Below, one piece after another: positions 16,855-19,581 of a stretch of DNA of 19,581 nt. Source of the DNA: a bacterium (GTDB lineage: Bacteria > Bacillota > Clostridia > Lachnospirales > Lachnospiraceae). Positions within the stretch are counted from its first letter, which is position 1, and each line of letters opens with the position of its first letter. Made by a program: the position numbers and the translations under genes. The stretch spans positions 1 through 19,581 of the forward strand of contig SFRL01000072.1 of assembly GCA_004562765.1 (NCBI GenBank), read 5' to 3'. Under the pieces are notes generated by a model, which ran no database searches, had not been told where the DNA came from, and worked only from the letters and a program-made list of their open reading frames with translations.

Positions 16855-18051
16855 ATGAGAAGTGAAAATGATAAAGCTGCCATTGTGACCTTATTTCATG
16901 GCAACTACAATTTTGGCGGCTTGCTGCAAGCGTACGCACTGCCCGTTGCATTGGAAAAATATCTGGGGCTCCCTGCGGAGCAGATTGATTATGCCCTTTG
17001 TCCTGCAGAAGCGGAGGAACAAACGGAAAAAGAACCCGTCTCATTATTAAATAGAATCTATGCGTTTGTTTGGCGTATCTCCAACTGTTTGGAGAAAAGA
17101 TACTTTATAAACAGAAAAAGAATGTTTGACGAGTTCATAGATGACATCCCACACAGTAAAGAAACCTATCGTTTTGATTCTATTTCCGATGTATTGAATG
17201 AATATCATATATTTATCTGCGGGGGAGACCAGATTTGGAATGATTATCAGGCCATAAGGTGGTATAGAAAAGAAGACTCACAAGTGTTTACGTTGCAATT
17301 TGTACCAGAACATATCAAGAAAATATCCTATGCTCCGAGTATGGCCGTGCTGGAGTTAACGGACGAATTTAAGGCAGAATTCAGTACATGGATTAACCGG
17401 CTGGATGCGATTTCCATCCGGGAAAAACGATCTTTACATGTTTTGAAACAACTGACGCAAAAACCGATCACGGTAGTGGTCGATCCGGTGCTGCTGCTGC
17501 GGGAAGAAGATTGGCTGGAAGTGACGAGACCTGCAGAGAAACGACAGCGATACATACTGTGTTATTTGCTTGGGGATCGTGTTGAGCAAAGAAAAGCGGT
17601 GCGCAGGTTCGCAAAAAAAACGAAGCGCACGATCATCACATTCCCGCACATCCTTGAAAATGTTGTGCGCAAATGCGACCTGTTTTTTGGCGATGTTCAT
17701 GATTACACATCAGGGCCGCGGGAGTTTCTTGACCTGATCCGTCATGCGGATTTCGTGGTCACAGACTCCTTTCATGCCTGCGTGTTTTCCATGATCTTCA
17801 ATACGCCCTTTGCAGTTTTTGAACGAAATCGTACCAACGAAAAAGGAAATATGAATAGCCGGATATATGATTTTCTGGAAGAATATCATCTGGAGCGGCA
17901 GTTGGTAACAGAGATAGAGCTGGAAGACATGAATGATATTCCAAAGGTGGATTTTGCCTATGCACATGAGCATTGGCAAGAGCGTAGAAGGGAGTCCCTG
18001 GCATATTTGGAAAATGCGCTGATGATTGACCGGAACGGAGCAGAACTTTGA
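16855..18051 (+). CDS. Polysaccharide pyruvyl transferase family protein
   Basis: The product has 398 residues from the ATG at 16855. Motifs of the family are visible: FHGNYNFGGLLQAYAL near the start, ICGGDQIWN, ISYAPSMA, and late in the protein VVTDSFHACVFSMIFNTPF. These enzymes transfer a pyruvyl group from phosphoenolpyruvate to a sugar of an exopolysaccharide repeat as a ketal, which adds negative charge; some family members have other roles. The start is uncertain. A GTG at 16846 is in frame with a GGAAGAG SD at 16832-16838, and an ATG at 16825 exists but has no SD. I prefer 16855 because conservation begins a few residues later. Local G+C is low (19 of 60 bases at 17101-17160). It overlaps the flippase start by 4 bases. 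Confidence 0.85.
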   Translation: MRSENDKAAIVTLFHGNYNFGGLLQAYALPVALEKYLGLPAEQIDYALCPAEAEEQTEKEPVSLLNRIYAFVWRISNCLEKRYFINRKRMFDEFIDDIPHSKETYRFDSISDVLNEYHIFICGGDQIWNDYQAIRWYRKEDSQVFTLQFVPEHIKKISYAPSMAVLELTDEFKAEFSTWINRLDAISIREKRSLHVLKQLTQKPITVVVDPVLLLREEDWLEVTRPAEKRQRYILCYLLGDRVEQRKAVRRFAKKTKRTIITFPHILENVVRKCDLFFGDVHDYTSGPREFLDLIRHADFVVTDSFHACVFSMIFNTPFAVFERNRTNEKGNMNSRIYDFLEEYHLERQLVTEIELEDMNDIPKVDFAYAHEHWQERRRESLAYLENALMIDRNGAEL

Positions 18052-19559
18052 AAGACCAATTAAAAGCGGGCGTTGTCCTGTCCTATCTCTCAACCGGGAT
18101 CACCATTCTGATCCAACTGATTTATATGCCGGTGATGATCCGGCTGCTGGGGCAAAGTGAATATGGCCTGTATTCGCTGGTGTCCAGTGTAGTCAGTTAC
18201 CTCAGCCTGTTCAGTTTGGGCTTCACCGGGGCGTATCTGCGCTTCTTTGCCCGATATTATCACGATCGGGACAAGTTGGCTACCCTCAACGGGATGTTCT
18301 TCACCCTGTTCTGCATCCTTGCCGCACTGGCGGCCCTATGCGGAACGGCGCTGTCCTTTTTCCCGCGGCAGATCTTCGGCGCCGGCTTGTCCTCTGTGGA
18401 GCTTGCAAAAGCCAGGGTCCTCATGCTGATTCTGGTGGCCAATATTGCGGTCTCTTTGATTAGCGGGATATTTGACTCCATCATCAGCGCCTATGAACAG
18501 TTTGTGTTCCAGCGTGTTGTGGGGATCATCTCTGCCCTCGTCAATCCCTTTTTAAGCCTTCCCCTTCTGCTCATGGGATATGGAAGCGTCATGCTCGTCG
18601 CTGTCACCACGGGCGTGACCCTTGTGCGATTTGCGGTGAATGTGTGGTTCTGCTTCCGCAAATTGAAGATCCCGGTGTCTTTTCACGGGTTCCGGTGGGG
18701 CCTGTTAAAGGAGATCTCCGCATTCAGCTTTTTCTTGCTGATCAATATGGTGATCGATCAGGTGAACTGGAATGTGGACAAGCTGATCCTCGCCCATACC
18801 AGCGGGACGGCGGAAATTGCGGTGTATGGTGTGGCGGCACAATTCAATAGTCTGTTTATCACATTTTCCACCACCATCTCCTCTGTGTTTTCGCCCAGAG
18901 TGAATCGCATTGCGGCGGAAAAAGGGAACGAATACGAAGCGGAGTTTACAGGACTCATGGCCAGGATCGGGCGTGTCCAGTGGTTGATCCTTGGCTTGCT
19001 GGCCGGTGGCTTCATCGTTTTTGGCCGATATTTTATTTTGAATATCTATGCGGGAAAAGAATATGAGGGCGCTTATGAAGCTGCGCTGTTTTTGGTGATC
19101 CCCATTCTGATCCCGCTGATCCAAAATGTGGGGATCGAGATGCAGCGGGCGCTGAACAAGCATCAGTTCCGGTCCATTATTTATCTGATCATCGCAATCA
19201 GCAACGTTGCCATCAGCATTCCGCTGGCTGCCAAATGGGGCGCTGTGGGCGCTGCCATGGGGACAGCCATCAGTCTTTTGGTGGGAAACGGGCTGATCAT
19301 GAACATTTTTTATCACAGGGTGCTTCGGATCGATATGAAGTATTTCTGGAGGGAGATCGCAAAGACCTGGAAAGGCTTTGTGCTTCCGGTGCTGCTGGCG
19401 GTATTCATCATGCGTTATGTGAGAATTGACAGCTTGGTCCTATTTGTTTTCAGCGTCATAGTGTTTGCCGCTGTGTACTGCGTATCTGTTTTCCTGCTCA
19501 GCTGCAATGAGGAAGAAAAGCGAATGATTTTAAGCATGGTCGGAAGGAGAAGATCATGA
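18048..19559 (+). CDS. Wzx-type polysaccharide flippase (MATE/MOP superfamily)
   Basis: The 503-residue protein has about twelve to fourteen membrane helices. Its N-terminus is typical of Gram-positive Wzx proteins: SYLSTGITILIQLIYMPVMI, then RLLGQSEYGLYSLV. The middle has the conserved NVDKLILAHTSGTAEIAVYG segment. Such proteins flip undecaprenyl-linked repeat units across the membrane for assembly outside. The start is a TTG at 18048 (TTGA overlap with the previous stop), with CGGAG about 10 bases upstream. The conserved helix begins a few residues later and no better ATG is present. This is a second exporter in the window beside PelG. G+C is higher here than in the preceding genes (37 of 60 bases at 18301-18360). 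The next gene overlaps by ATGA. Confidence 0.88.
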   Translation: MKDQLKAGVVLSYLSTGITILIQLIYMPVMIRLLGQSEYGLYSLVSSVVSYLSLFSLGFTGAYLRFFARYYHDRDKLATLNGMFFTLFCILAALAALCGTALSFFPRQIFGAGLSSVELAKARVLMLILVANIAVSLISGIFDSIISAYEQFVFQRVVGIISALVNPFLSLPLLLMGYGSVMLVAVTTGVTLVRFAVNVWFCFRKLKIPVSFHGFRWGLLKEISAFSFFLLINMVIDQVNWNVDKLILAHTSGTAEIAVYGVAAQFNSLFITFSTTISSVFSPRVNRIAAEKGNEYEAEFTGLMARIGRVQWLILGLLAGGFIVFGRYFILNIYAGKEYEGAYEAALFLVIPILIPLIQNVGIEMQRALNKHQFRSIIYLIIAISNVAISIPLAAKWGAVGAAMGTAISLLVGNGLIMNIFYHRVLRIDMKYFWREIAKTWKGFVLPVLLAVFIMRYVRIDSLVLFVFSVIVFAAVYCVSVFLLSCNEEEKRMILSMVGRRRS

Positions 19560-19581
19560 CCGAGAAACAGAATTGCTGCGG
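19556..19581 (+). CDS. Start of an Fe-S protein, probably F420 hydrogenase/dehydrogenase beta-subunit-like (3' cut by window)
   Basis: Only eight full codons are present: ATG followed by MTEKQNCC, then the first two bases of a probable Gly codon. An AAGGAGA SD lies 6 bases upstream, and the ATG overlaps the flippase stop (ATGA). The start matches the usual N-terminus of coenzyme F420 hydrogenase/dehydrogenase beta-subunit-like proteins in EPS clusters. These begin with a ferredoxin-type CxGCxxCxxxCP and often sit beside polysaccharide pyruvyl transferase genes. The identification relies on two cysteines and context and is therefore weak; the existence of a gene start is much more certain. Confidence 0.5.

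Larger units (their letters stand above)
12840..17950 (+). other. Stretch of lower G+C than its flanks
   Basis: From inside the broken GT2 to near the end of the pyruvyl transferase gene, many lines fall to 32-43 percent G+C. Examples are 22/60 at 13021-13080, 26/60 at 16261-16320 and 19/60 at 17101-17160. Flanking genes often exceed 60 percent (39/60 at 9061-9120, 37/60 at 18301-18360). These are hand counts of selected lines, not a full profile. The boundaries are approximate. The pattern suggests the GT/pyruvyl transferase genes have a different recent history from the pel core and the flippase. Confidence 0.5.

Noticed and set aside
1..19581. CRISPR arrays, tRNA or rRNA genes, transposases, integrases or attachment sites
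   Set aside because: I looked for repeated spacers, conserved RNA motifs and recombinase motifs and saw none; nearly the whole window is coding for polysaccharide genes.

Overview
The window is one uninterrupted + strand block of genes for making and exporting an extracellular polysaccharide. It most likely comes from an anaerobic Firmicute of class Clostridia. I infer this from the Gram-positive form of the Pel system (PelD, PelE, PelF and PelG, with no outer-membrane PelB or PelC), purine-rich Shine-Dalgarno sites and intermediate, variable G+C. Genes are packed tightly, many overlapping by 4 bases. The longest gap is about 60 bases, and I see no convincing promoter, terminator, RNA gene, CRISPR array, insertion sequence or integrase.

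Left part (1-10955) is a pel-like core. It starts with a polytopic GT-C-like membrane protein that is cut by the window edge and frameshifted near its C-terminus. Next comes a fusion of an SDR/epimerase-like domain to PelD (membrane helices, GAF, degenerate GGDEF with a possible c-di-GMP site). PelE, a membrane-anchored DUF2194/PelA-like protein, PelF (the polymerising GT4) and PelG follow. PelG is fused to a second GT4 domain. Together these suggest a c-di-GMP-gated, synthase-type polysaccharide machine with two unusual domain fusions.

Right part (10924-19581) is a glycosyltransferase and tailoring set of the Wzx type: a DPM1-like GT2, a broken GT4, a broken GT2, an intact GT4, two intact GT2s, a polysaccharide pyruvyl transferase, a Wzx/MATE-fold flippase and the first 26 bases of what is probably an Fe-S F420 hydrogenase/dehydrogenase beta-subunit-like gene. 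No Wzy polymerase or initiating phosphoglycosyl transferase is present, so the locus probably continues to the right.

Three reading-frame lesions stand out: a one-base indel around 1289-1297, a deletion of roughly 50 codons at about 11817, and a deletion of about 50 bases at about 12783 that removes the catalytic DDG motif. The most distinctive biology is the pair of fusions, an apparently inactive SDR on PelD and a GT4 on PelG, within a Pel machine placed directly before a Wzx-type cluster.
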